Source: Deltaproteobacteria bacterium (GTDB lineage Bacteria; Myxococcota_A; Polyangia; Polyangiales; JADJMO01). Taken from it: 64,000 nucleotides of DNA. The stretch is from assembly GCA_016182965.1 (NCBI GenBank), contig JACPFM010000040.1:59994-123993 (forward strand), written 5' to 3'. Each line of letters opens with the position of its first letter. Position 1 is the stretch's first letter. A program made the position numbers and the translations under genes. Positions 1-10,100 of this stretch are shown one piece after another. The notes beneath the pieces are model-generated. The model was not told the origin of the DNA and did not search any database. It worked only from the letters and a program-made list of their open reading frames with translations.

Positions 1-2006
1 TGGAGGTCCCGTTCCTCTGGCTCGACCGCGCGATCGAGCGGTTGGTGCCCGCGAAGTGGAACCCGCTCGCGCAGACGGGCGCCATCGCGAACGTCACCTT
101 CCTCATCGCCTCGATCTCCGGCGTGCTCCTCTTGATCTGGTACCGCTCGAGCGTCCACAGCGCGTGGTCGTCGCTCGAGGCGATGCGCGGCTCGTTCCTC
201 GCCCAGCTCACCCGGTCCATCCACCGCTACTCGTCCGACGCGTGCATGCTGTTCGTGGTCCTGCACGCGGTGCGGCTCACCGCGGCGCGTCGCTTCTCGG
301 GCGCGCGGTGGCTCGCGTGGGTCACCGGCCTGATCTTGATCGGTTCGCTGTGGCTGGTCGGCTGGCTCGGCTACTGGCTCGTGTGGGACGAGGCCGCGCG
401 CCAGGTGGCGATCGGCTCGTCGAAGGTGCTCGACGTGCTGCCCATCTTCGGCGATCCGATGGGGCGATCGTTCCTCACCGACGGCAGCGTGCACTCGCTG
501 CTGTTCTTCATCGTGTTCTTCCTCCACATGCTGCTGCCGCTGGCGATGGGCATCGCGCTGTGGCTGCACATCACGCGGCTGAACCGCTCGCGGTTCCTCA
601 CGTCGCGGGGCATGGCCGTCGCGATCGTCGCCGCGCTGGTCGTGCTCTCGATCGTGGCGCCGGCGACCAGCGGCAAGTCGGCCAAGATGCTCGTGTCGCC
701 GAGCGCGGTGTCGCTCGACGCCTTCTACCTCCTGCCCATCGCGATCACCGATCGCCTCGGCGGCGGGCTGATCTGGGCGGTCACCCTCCTCGGCGGGATC
801 GTCTCCTTCTCGATCCCGTGGGCGCTCTCGCGCGGGCGCGCGCCGGTCGCCAAGGTCGATCTCGCCAAGTGCAACGGCTGCACGAACTGCGCGGCCGACT
901 GCCCGTACGACGCCATCACGATGGTGGCGCGGACCGACGGTCGCGACTTCGCGCGGCAGGCGGTGGTCGACGCGGCGAAGTGCGTCGGCTGCGGCGTCTG
1001 CGCCGGATCGTGCGACTCCGCGGGCATCGGCATCCCCGCCGTGTCGCAGGTCGAGGCGCGCGGGCGCATCGACCGGTGGATCGACGAGGTGATCGCCGAC
1101 GAGGAGGACGCGCTCGTGGCGTTCGTCTGCCAGCGCTCCGCGGGCGCCGCGGTGAAGGTCGATCCGGAGAGCGGCCGCTCCGACGCGCTGCCCGGGTACC
1201 GCGTCATGCCGGTGGTGTGCACCGGCTGGGTGCACGCGCTCACCGTCGAGCGCGCGCTCCGTCACGGCGCCAAGGGCGTGCTCCTGGTCGGCTGCGGCCG
1301 CGCGGAGCCGCCGACGCGCGAGGGCACCCGCTGGACGCACGAACGCATCGAGGGCGCCCGCAAGCCCGCGCTCCGAGCCGACAAGGTCGACGCCGCGCGC
1401 GTGCGGCTGCTCGAGCTCGATCGCACGCGGGCTTCGGAGCTGAACGTCGAGGCCGAGGCGTTCCGCACGGGGGCGCCGAGGGCGAGCAGGGCTCCAGCGC
1501 GTGCGCTCCGCGCGATCGCGGCCGTCGGCGTGGCGGCCGTGCTGTCGGGCGCGACGCTGCTCGGCAGTCGCGTCGGCTACGGCGGCCCGCCCTCGCACGG
1601 ACCTGAGCTCGTCGTCTCGTTCAAGCACCCCGGCCGCACCGGCGAGCACTGCCGCCGCGTCACCGAGGAAGAGAAGGCGAAGATGCCGCCGCACATGCGG
1701 CGCGACGAGATCTGCGAGCGCGGCCGCGCCGCCGTCCGCTTGCGCGTCGAGGTCGACGGGCAGGAGCGCTGGCGGTCGAGCTACGCGCCGCAGGGGCTCC
1801 GGGGCGACGGCCCGAGCATCGCCCTCGAGACGCTGGGCATCCAAGCGGGCGAGCACCGGGTCGTGGTCTCCCTCGGCGACAGCCACGATCCGAACGAGTG
1901 GACCTTCCGCGACGAACGTACGCTCCGCTTCGGCGATCGCAGCCGAGCGGTGGTCTTGTTCGACCGCGGGACGGGATTCACTTGGGAGACGGGCGAAAGC
2001 CCCTAG
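1..2006 (+). CDS. Cytochrome b / ferredoxin / MvhD-like fusion, 5' end outside window
   Basis: A membrane electron-transfer protein; the frame is open from base 3, so the true start lies upstream. The first third is a cytochrome b N-terminal domain with several membrane helices and two His-x13-His pairs (near 222/264 and 525/567) that should bind two b hemes. Two CxxCxxCxxxC [4Fe-4S] motifs follow at about 870-903 and 981-1013. Next, at about 1108-1430, is a domain resembling MvhD/FlpD (hydrogenase iron-sulfur subunit). It keeps only some cysteines (FVCQ, VVCTGW, VGCGR), and the usual GDCHY-type end is absent. A further hydrophobic helix near 1500-1560 precedes a soluble tail of about 140 residues. 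The likely role is passing electrons between quinone and an Fe-S partner; this is inferred from domains, and the partners are not visible. The Rrf2 regulator starts 14 bases downstream. Confidence 0.8.
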   Translation, partial: EVPFLWLDRAIERLVPAKWNPLAQTGAIANVTFLIASISGVLLLIWYRSSVHSAWSSLEAMRGSFLAQLTRSIHRYSSDACMLFVVLHAVRLTAARRFSGARWLAWVTGLILIGSLWLVGWLGYWLVWDEAARQVAIGSSKVLDVLPIFGDPMGRSFLTDGSVHSLLFFIVFFLHMLLPLAMGIALWLHITRLNRSRFLTSRGMAVAIVAALVVLSIVAPATSGKSAKMLVSPSAVSLDAFYLLPIAITDRLGGGLIWAVTLLGGIVSFSIPWALSRGRAPVAKVDLAKCNGCTNCAADCPYDAITMVARTDGRDFARQAVVDAAKCVGCGVCAGSCDSAGIGIPAVSQVEARGRIDRWIDEVIADEEDALVAFVCQRSAGAAVKVDPESGRSDALPGYRVMPVVCTGWVHALTVERALRHGAKGVLLVGCGRAEPPTREGTRWTHERIEGARKPALRADKVDAARVRLLELDRTRASELNVEAEAFRTGAPRASRAPARALRAIAAVGVAAVLSGATLLGSRVGYGGPPSHGPELVVSFKHPGRTGEHCRRVTEEEKAKMPPHMRRDEICERGRAAVRLRVEVDGQERWRSSYAPQGLRGDGPSIALETLGIQAGEHRVVVSLGDSHDPNEWTFRDERTLRFGDRSRAVVLFDRGTGFTWETGESP

Positions 2007-2020
2007 AATGGAGCGCGCGC

Positions 2021-2536
2021 ATGGATCTCCCGCAGACCACTGAGTACGCGTTGCGCGCGCTGGCGCACATCGCCACGCTGCCCGACGGAACGCTCGCGCG
2101 CGCCGAGACGGTCTCCAACGAGACCGGCGTCCCGCTGCACTACCTGCACAAGATCCTGCGGCGGCTCGCCGGCGCGGGGATCCTCGAGGCGAAGAAGGGG
2201 CCGGGCGGCGGGTTCGCGCTCGCCAAGGCGCCGCACCGCATCCGCTTCATGGAGATCCTCGAGGCGATGGACTCGCCGATGCCCGACGCCTGCGCGTTCG
2301 GGTGGGGCAAGTGCGACGCGAACCACCCGTGCCCGCTGCACGGCACCTACAGCGAGTTCAAGAACGCGATGATCGGCTGGGCGTCGAAGACGACGCTCGC
2401 CGACGTGCGCGCGTACGCCGCCTCGATCGGCGCCGAGCGCAACTCCGAGATCCGCCGACTGCCGATGGCCTCACGACCCGGCGCGCGCCCCGGCAAGGCG
2501 GTAGACGCGCCGGCCAAGAAGAGGAAGGCGAAATGA
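2021..2536 (+). CDS. Rrf2 family transcriptional regulator
   Basis: A 171-residue protein with the Rrf2 winged-helix start (MDLPQTTEYALRAL), the recognition region around residues 28-60 and the wing glycines (GPGGGFAL, residues 60-67). Three cysteines at residues 91, 98 and 104 match the spacing used by Fe-S-binding Rrf2 members such as NsrR and IscR, so a redox- or NO-responsive cluster is likely (family knowledge plus inference). The C-terminus is a basic, probably disordered tail. The ATG at 2021 is chosen because the conserved family start follows at once. The stop overlaps the ctaB start (ATGA), and the cytochrome b fusion ends 14 bases upstream, so the three genes probably form one transcript under this regulator's control. 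Confidence 0.9.
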   Translation: MDLPQTTEYALRALAHIATLPDGTLARAETVSNETGVPLHYLHKILRRLAGAGILEAKKGPGGGFALAKAPHRIRFMEILEAMDSPMPDACAFGWGKCDANHPCPLHGTYSEFKNAMIGWASKTTLADVRAYAASIGAERNSEIRRLPMASRPGARPGKAVDAPAKKRKAK

Positions 2537-3444
2537 CCGCGCCCGCCGAGCAGGCGGTCGAGGCGACGCTGCCGGCGCCGCGGGTGCCGCTCGTGGGGGC
2601 GCGGGTCGCGCGCGATCTCGTGGCGCTGTGCAAGCCGCGGATCACCCTGATGGTCACCGCGACCGGCGTCGCCGGCGCGCTCGTCGCGCAGCAGCGCCCG
2701 TCGCTCGGCGGCTGGCTCGGCGCGACGCTCGGCACCGCCGCCATCGTCGCCGGCGCCAACACCCTCAACATGTGGCTCGAGCGCGAGTCCGACGCGCGCA
2801 TGGAGCGCACGCGCGATCGCCCGCTCGCCGCGGGGCGGCTGTCTGCGCGCACCGGCCTCTTGTTCGGGCTCGGCCTGTCGCTCGCGTCGGTGCCGTTGCT
2901 CCTCGCCGCCAACGGCCTCGTCGCCGTGCTCGGCCTGGTCGCGCTGGTCACCTACGTCGCGCTGTACACGCCGATGAAGCGCTTCACGTCGTGGTCGCTG
3001 CCGGTCGGCGCGATCGCCGGCGCGATGCCGCCGGCCATGGGCTACGCGGCGGCGACCGGCACGCTCGACGCGCGCGGCGCGTTCCTGTTCGCCGTGCTGT
3101 TCGCGTGGCAGCTGCCGCACTTCATGGCGATCTCGATCGTGCGCGCCGACGAGTACGCGGCCGCCGGGCTCTCGGTCGGCGCGGCCGGCGCGCGGCTGCG
3201 CGTGAACAAGCTCGCGATGGTGGTCACCGCCGTCCTGCTGCTCCTGACCACGCTGGCGGCGCCGCTGGTCGGCCTCGGCGGGCGCGGGTCGCAGATCGTC
3301 TCGGCGATCACCGGGCTCGCGATGGTCGCGCTGTCGGTGCGCGCCGCGAGGGCGGGGGCGGGCCGGAGCGAGGCGCGCGACGCCTTCGCGTTCACGATGG
3401 CGCACCTCGCGATCGTGCTGACGGCGCTCGGGGTCGATCGGTAA
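2533..3444 (+). CDS. ctaB: Protoheme IX farnesyltransferase (heme o synthase)
   Basis: A polytopic UbiA-family prenyltransferase of 303 residues, a normal length for CtaB/CyoE. It transfers farnesyl to heme b to make heme o for terminal oxidases in the inner membrane. It shows the N-terminal CKPRITLMV segment, the first aspartate-rich loop (LERESDARMERTRDRPL), the YTPMKR loop and the second acidic loop (RADEYAAAGL), spread over about nine hydrophobic helices. The start at 2533 overlaps the upstream stop as ATGA, with GGAAGG-like purines just before it. Coupling to an Rrf2 regulator and a cytochrome b fusion suggests control of respiratory heme supply, which is inference. Confidence 0.9.
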   Translation: MTAPAEQAVEATLPAPRVPLVGARVARDLVALCKPRITLMVTATGVAGALVAQQRPSLGGWLGATLGTAAIVAGANTLNMWLERESDARMERTRDRPLAAGRLSARTGLLFGLGLSLASVPLLLAANGLVAVLGLVALVTYVALYTPMKRFTSWSLPVGAIAGAMPPAMGYAAATGTLDARGAFLFAVLFAWQLPHFMAISIVRADEYAAAGLSVGAAGARLRVNKLAMVVTAVLLLLTTLAAPLVGLGGRGSQIVSAITGLAMVALSVRAARAGAGRSEARDAFAFTMAHLAIVLTALGVDR

Positions 3445-3533
3445 TCGCCGACGGCATCGCAGACACGTCGTCTTCGGGTCGCCTCGTCGCGCCAGGCGCT
3501 CGATGAACGAACCGAGACGAAGGAGCGTCTCAT

Positions 3534-4094
3534 CTACTCCAGGCTCGAATGTCCTGCCTGGCCGGCCTCGCGTATTCCCTCCAGGTGAGGACGGCGCTCG
3601 CGGATTGCGAGTTCGAGAGCAGCGGCCACGAACTCGGCTTGACTTCTCCCGATACGCATTACTGATCGAATGCGTCTTCCGCAGTATGTGAATGACACAA
3701 CACTATCGCGCCGGCCATGCTCGGCCGCAACGTTCTCGATCGCAGACACGCGGTATCGGCGGCGGGTCCGCAGCCGAAAGATTGTGTATTCCTGCTCAAG
3801 CAGGACATCCGCTGACCGATAACCTTGATCGAGAGGCGTCAGACGAAACGTCAGCTGACCGAGGCTGTCACGGCCAAGCGCGCAGAGAACCAGGATTCCG
3901 ACCACATTGATTGCAGCCAGCGCTGGCCAAACGTGCCCACGGTATGCGTCTGTTAGGCTGAGCGCGTTGAATCCGAGCCACCAGATCAACGCCAGAGAGA
4001 GGCGGAGTATCTTGTAGCGTGGGGCAACCAACAAGCAAACGCTCCCGCGTTGCAGCTCGAGAACCACCCCAGCGGGAGCGTGCGCCCGCAACAT
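3534..4094 (-). CDS. Small two-helix membrane protein, possible partner of the Rhs protein
   Basis: A protein of 186 residues that I do not recognise. It starts at ATG 4094, only 8 bases after the stop of the giant Rhs gene, so the two are almost certainly co-transcribed. Two hydrophobic helices (about residues 28-47 and 56-76) are followed by a soluble C-terminal half of roughly 110 residues rich in arginine, the layout of small PH-like membrane proteins. Base composition is clearly AT-richer than the surrounding genes, which suggests separate acquisition. Immunity genes of Rhs toxins usually sit directly downstream of the toxin and may be membrane proteins, so an immunity role is reasonable but unproven. 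An in-frame longer version would overlap the Rhs gene and is less likely. Confidence 0.6.
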   Translation of the reverse strand: MLRAHAPAGVVLELQRGSVCLLVAPRYKILRLSLALIWWLGFNALSLTDAYRGHVWPALAAINVVGILVLCALGRDSLGQLTFRLTPLDQGYRSADVLLEQEYTIFRLRTRRRYRVSAIENVAAEHGRRDSVVSFTYCGRRIRSVMRIGRSQAEFVAAALELAIRERRPHLEGIREAGQAGHSSLE

Positions 4095-4101
4095 GTTGAG
4101 C

Positions 4102-7100
4102 TTACTTGCAGGCAATGTACTCCGAGAAGCCATCATCGTCACTGAAACCGAATCCACCGCTCCAATGGCCGAAGCTGATTCCAAAATACGTGCCTGTTTC
4201 GTGGCCAACTTTTCCGCCGAAAGCGCGCGGCAGATCGAAGCGACCGAAGACAAGACCAATCGGGCCCACCTCAACCGTGCTCTCTAGCAGTCTGATCTTC
4301 GCCGTCTCGAGGTGCCATTTGCCATCTCCGCGAACGTCTCTCTCGTATAGCCCTTCATATCCAGCATACAAGGCCGCTTCGCCAACACCCTTGAGTCCCC
4401 CCACCACGCCGGCTGCGGCGATCCCACCTGCGAAAGCGCCGTTTACCGAATCATATCCGGCGAGACCCACCAACTCTCCCTCGAGCCCCAAGGCCTCAGG
4501 GCCCACGTGTTTCGACGCTGCACCCCACGCGTATACCGAATAAAGCCCGGTCGGGTCGAGGCGGTTCACCGGATCGTTGCCCGCATACGCGTAGAAATTC
4601 GTGGCTCCACCCGCAAAGCCCATGGGCTCCTTCGTCAACCACCGCCCGCGCGCCGGATCGTACTCCCGCGCGCCGAAGTGCACGTACTTCGTCGTGCGGT
4701 CGTAGAGCCCGCCCGCGAAGCCGAACGGCACCGGCGCAAAGCCGGGCGCGACGTACTCCCCGACGACCACGCCCCACTCGTTGTAGTCCGTTCGTTGGAC
4801 GACCGCGCCAGTCGCCGTGTCGACGACGACACGCGGGCTGCCGAGGTGGTCGGCGAAAATGCGATAGACCTTCCCGCCTTGCAAGACGAGGTCGGGCACG
4901 TTCGGACGGCTCGCGAACACGAAGCGCGAGACGAGTGTACCGCCCCGATACTCGGCGATTGGGAGCAGGCCGCCGTCTTCGTAGACGTACGCGATGCTGC
5001 CCGAAACGCCGCTCTCCTCGCGCAGCACCCGCCGGCCGAGCGCGTCGTAGCGATAGGTCACCGTGCGTTCGACCCAAGTTGACCAATCGAGTGTGCGCCA
5101 GCCTATCAGTTGCCCGTCGGCATCGTACGTGTGGCTGAAATCATTCCACCAGTTCCGGACCAGTCGGCCGTCGCGATCGTGAACGAAAGTGTTCGCCGGA
5201 TCGCTCACGAGCCGATCCTGCGCGTCGTAGGTGTTCCCGGTGCCGCCGCCCACCGGCACGTCACGGTTGCCGTTGATGTCATAGGAGTAGTTGCGCGTTG
5301 CGACCACGGAGCCGGGGCCCTCGTTCAGCCCGGCATTCACGATCACGCCCTCGAGCGCGCCGTCATGCCGATACGTGTAGCTGGTCGTCTGGGTACGCTC
5401 CGCTAGCCCCGGCACGGCGGCGACGTACTCCGTGAGCCTCGTGATGCGGCCGCGCGCGTCTCGTTCGTACGTGAAGCCGAGGTAGCGCGTGCCGCTCCTG
5501 GTCGCCTCGAGGCCCCACTCGGACACACTCGAGGCGTCGCGTGCGCCTGCGAGCTCGCCGAAGAGCGACCACGAGAGGTTCTCCCTCGTGCCAGCGACGC
5601 TGACGGCGGTCGGCGCACCGTCAGGACGCGGAATTCCGCCGGTCAGCAGCCGGTCGACCGTGAGCGTTTGGCCGGCGACGGTCGCGGTCTTCAAGAGTCC
5701 ATCCAGATCGTAGCCGTACGAGACCGTACTCGTGTTCCCAGCGACATACACGGATTGGGTGTCGAGGCGCAAGCGGCCGTCAAACGTACGGGAGACGGTG
5801 GGGTCGATTGTGGCGCCCGAGGACGGCGTGAGGTGAGCCTCCGTCTGCGTCGGCACGACGCCATCGAACTGGTGCCACGAATACGCCTGCCATGATCCGC
5901 CGCGCAGCCGTCCTTGGATGCCCGGGAGGCCGTCCGGTCCCCATGTCATGTAGTCCATGAAGGATCCAGTACCGCCATCGCTCGACCCGAAGCTCCTTGT
6001 TTGCGGACGCATGACCGGTGAGAAGGTCCACGTGTCCTTTGCCCATGGCTCGCTGCGTGTCAGCTCGCGGAGCTCGAGATCCGCACCCAGAGCGGCCGAG
6101 ATGCTGGTCGGCTCGGATCCGACCGTTGGTGCGTTGTACGCCAGTTTGCCTGACGAGCGGTCGAGCGTGAACGTGTGGAGGGCACTCGTCGTCCCTCCCG
6201 TGGCTTGGACGGGCACGACCACCATCGTGGTGCCGTCAGCAACATGCGTCAGCGTGACCGTGCGTTCGGAGCTACCGTAAGGAGTCGTCACCGTCCGCGG
6301 CCGACCGACTTTGTCAGTGGTGATCCGTCCGAGCAATCCGAGAGGATCGAATGCGCATGCGAGATACCCGGTGGTCGCATCGTACCCAAAGCTGACGCGA
6401 CGGCAGCCCGCGGGCACCGGCGGAGGCGCGGAGCTGCAGTCGGCCGCTGGGTGGTCGGGAGTCGTGAGGCTCGGGCAGACGCCCTGTTGAATTGCGGTGA
6501 TCCGTCCCCGCGCATCGTAACCGAGCCAGAGCTCGTGATGTCCCGCGGCGACCACCCGCACGAGCCGGTCCTTCAGGTCGTACTCGACCGCCGTGGTCGC
6601 TCCCGATGGCCGCGCAGTGGTGACCCGCGTACCCGACGTCCCGATCTTCTCGGTCGTCGTGGTCATGCTGCGAGCGCTCGATCCCTCCAGCCAGGACACC
6701 GTTTCCGTCAAGTTGGACGCGGTTCCTGGCGCGCTCGCGTTGGACGGTGACACCGAACGAGCGATGGTGGTGCTGACGATGGGGCTCGAGGGGCTCGGCT
6801 TGAAATCGAGCTGCGAAGCGTACGAAGCCACGTGCCCGAACCTCGGATCGGAGCTCAACTTGGTGGTCATCGTGGCGTTCGAAGCATACGTCGTCGCCCG
6901 AGAGCGGCCGGCAAAGTCCTCCTCCGTCCTGGTGACCTCGGCCCACATCCCTGTCCCGAGGGTCCTCGTACGAACAAGGTTGCCCGAGCCGTCCGTGCGC
7001 AAGTCATACGAAATCTGCTGCCCGGCCCCGGAGGAGACGTCCACCCGCCAACCAAGCGGATCGGTCGTCCGGACGAGCGTCTGCGGCGTGCCCGACGCCA

Positions 7101-10100
7101 TCGCGTGGTAGTCGTGCGAAAGGCGACCGTTGCTGTCGTACGCGAACTGGTAGCCCGGTCCGGACGTAGCGTTCGCGATCGGGTCGCGGTACTCCCACAG
7201 CAGGCCGTTTGGCGAGTACGTGAACGAGGAACTGCGGCCGACTTCGGGCTCGTCGAATCTCGTGAGATAGTCGCCGGTGAGCGTCAGCTTGGAGACCAGG
7301 TTGTCCTGCGATCGGAGCTCGATGCTGCTCGCCGACACGCGGTTGATTGTCAGGGTATTGTCGCCGGCGTCGACGATGCTCGTGAGCTTGGTGCGATCCA
7401 CGGGGTCGTGGTTGAACGTCAGCTTCGCGCGTCCGGTGAAGGCGTCAACCGTCCGCTGGATGACGCCCTTCGTGTCGAACACGTATACTTCGCTGGCGTC
7501 GCCGGAGGCTACGAAACGCTCCGAGCCGACAAGGAGGCTGGACATCCCGTGCGAGACGCGGAGGACGCGGTGCGTTGGATTCGCGGCGCTGTCGCCCAAG
7601 TTCACGACGAACAGATCGCCGCGGCTATCGATAGCGATCGCTGTCGGATCGTGCAGCTTGGCGTCCGCAGCGCGACCCCCATCGAGGATCTCGGTCGGGG
7701 GACAGGTGAGCGTTCCACCGACGCCCGCCACGACGCGCAACAGCTTGTCACCCTCGAGCCGGTAGACGCGGCAATCGGATGCCATCGTCGACACGAACAC
7801 GGTTCCGTCGGGCGAGATGGCGATGCGCCGGAATGACACCGGGGGGTCGCTTCCGAAGGTCTTGTTTGCGTAGCCGTCAGGGCCGACCCGCCAGATCTGG
7901 TTCTGCGTCGCGATGAAAAGGTCACCATTGGCCCGCGCCGCAACGCCGCCGACGTTCGTCAGCTTCAGCTCGGTTGCCTTCGAGCCGGAGTCCGTTGCGC
8001 TGCCGCCGCCGGCGACAGTGCGTACGAGCGGCTTGGGGCCCGGCGCGATCCGGCGAATACGATCGTCGCCGCCAGCGGCGTCATCGACGAAGTAGATCGT
8101 GCCATCAGGCAGCACCGTGATATCGCGCGGAGTCGAAACTTCCGAACCCATCGCGGGCCCGTCGCCGCCGATCCCTTTCGTGCCGTCAGGGCTGCCAGCG
8201 ATCTGCACGAGCCCTGACGCCGAATCGTAGCGATACAGCCGATACTCCGAGATGGGCGTGAAGTACAGCCGTCCTGCGCCGTCGACGGCGAGGCCGCGTG
8301 CATCGTTCGCGAGCACCTGGTGGATGCGGGCGTTCTCGAATCCATCGCTGGGGTTGGTCGCGTCGGGTGTGATCTTCCAGATCCCGTCGTAGAAGGTGGC
8401 GACATACAGGGAGCGATCCGGGGCCATCGCAAGCGCCTCAAGCTCGTAGGGCAGCGCCACGGACCGCGCCAGCGCCCCCGTAGTCAGGGTTCCGCTTGCC
8501 CCACCGGCCACCGTGAAGATGGACGCGTCCTTCACTTCGGTGTGAACGACGCCGCCATCCCCCCGGTACAGCGTCTGGCTCTCGACGTCGTAGTAGTGCA
8601 CCGGGCTGAGCGACCAGCCGCCGAGGCCCTGGATCGAGTCGACCCAGGTGTCGACCCACGCGTCCAGCTCGCGATAGAGCGTCGCCTCCTTGCGCGTCGA
8701 GTCGGCGATGAACGAGATGGCGGGATCCGGCGACATCGCGGCGGGATCGCCGAATTTCGTTACGCTGAAGTAGCTGCCATCGTAGACGAAGCCGACCTTC
8801 ACGTGCGCACGCTGGCGACCGTTCAGCACGCGTGCGAAGGAATCGCGGCCGTCCCAGCGAAAGCGGAACTGATAGTAGGTCCTTGGCCCTTTCACGGGAT
8901 CGCTAATCACGGCCTCGCTCACGACGCCGGTGAGCAGCCTCCCTGCAATCGTGGCGGTACCCTCGACGCGCTTCGGCAAGGGACTGGACGGCTTCTCCAC
9001 GGATGCGACGAACTCGCGCCAGCGCCCGGGCTGGCGTGCACTGCTGTAGCGCAGCGAGAACGGCGTGCCGGCGATCGGCAAGACCTCGCCGAGCGTCTGG
9101 TTTTCACACTCGATGATCGATCCGGCCCGGCAGCTGGGCTTCGTCGTGTCGCCGCTGAAGAAGCTGATGAGGCCGGGAGGGAGCGCGCCCGCGATCGCGC
9201 GGATGGCGAAGTTCCAGTCGAAGGAGGAGAAGTGCTCGACCTCGAACCTCCAGAGCGTGTGCCCGGTACCGGCATCCGCCGAGCCGGTCCAGTAGCGTGC
9301 GAGCTCGGTGGCTTCGCCAGGAAGCAACGTCACGCCGCCCGAAACCGTGGCCTGTCCGCTGCTGTCGACACCGGTGATCGCGATGACTCTTCCGTTGTGC
9401 TCCGGCAGCTCCGGAACCCACACGCCGAGCTTCTCGTCGTACTTGCCGTTCGGGACCTGCACGTCGACACCAACCCCAGCCCAGTTGTCGACGTACAGCA
9501 CCACCGGTCCGCTGAATCTCACCGTCTTTCGCTCGTGGCCGTCGAGCGCGAAGGCGGCCGCAAACGTGTAGCCGCTCGATGGCGGCAGCAGTCCTGGCAT
9601 CGCAGCGGGCCCGCCGGCGCCTACCGTGTACTCGATCGCCCTGACGGAGAACGTGTCGATCGGCGACATGCCGTCGACGGTCGCTTGCGTCCCCGCGGGG
9701 AAGAACGCAGCGAGCCGCCGAGGACCAGTCTCTCCCGGCGGCGTGACGTCCGGGCCGAGGACGAAGCGGTTGGACGAGTTGATCAACGTCGCGGATCCGG
9801 TGATCGGCGTCAGGCGCGCGTCGTCCATCCACGTGTAATCGTGAACGCGGGGCACGACACGGCGCTGGATCGGAAGATAGCTGGTGCCGGCCGGGCCCTG
9901 GACATCGACGAGCACGGGACCGGTGCCTTTGACCGCGAGCGCGAAGCTGCCGTCCCACCACGTGGTGGCGCTGCCGTACTCCGGGTGATCGACGATGCTC
10001 AGGCGTCCGCACACGACCGGATCGCCATCGCGGGTCTTGATCGAGCCACGAATCACCGCGAGCGCATCGTCGGGGAACGTCGAGGGGTCCAGCGGAGCGC

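Noticed and set aside
3692..3910. Small open frame on the plus strand
   Set aside because: It lies opposite the two-helix membrane protein gene, has no ribosome site and no protein-like pattern.
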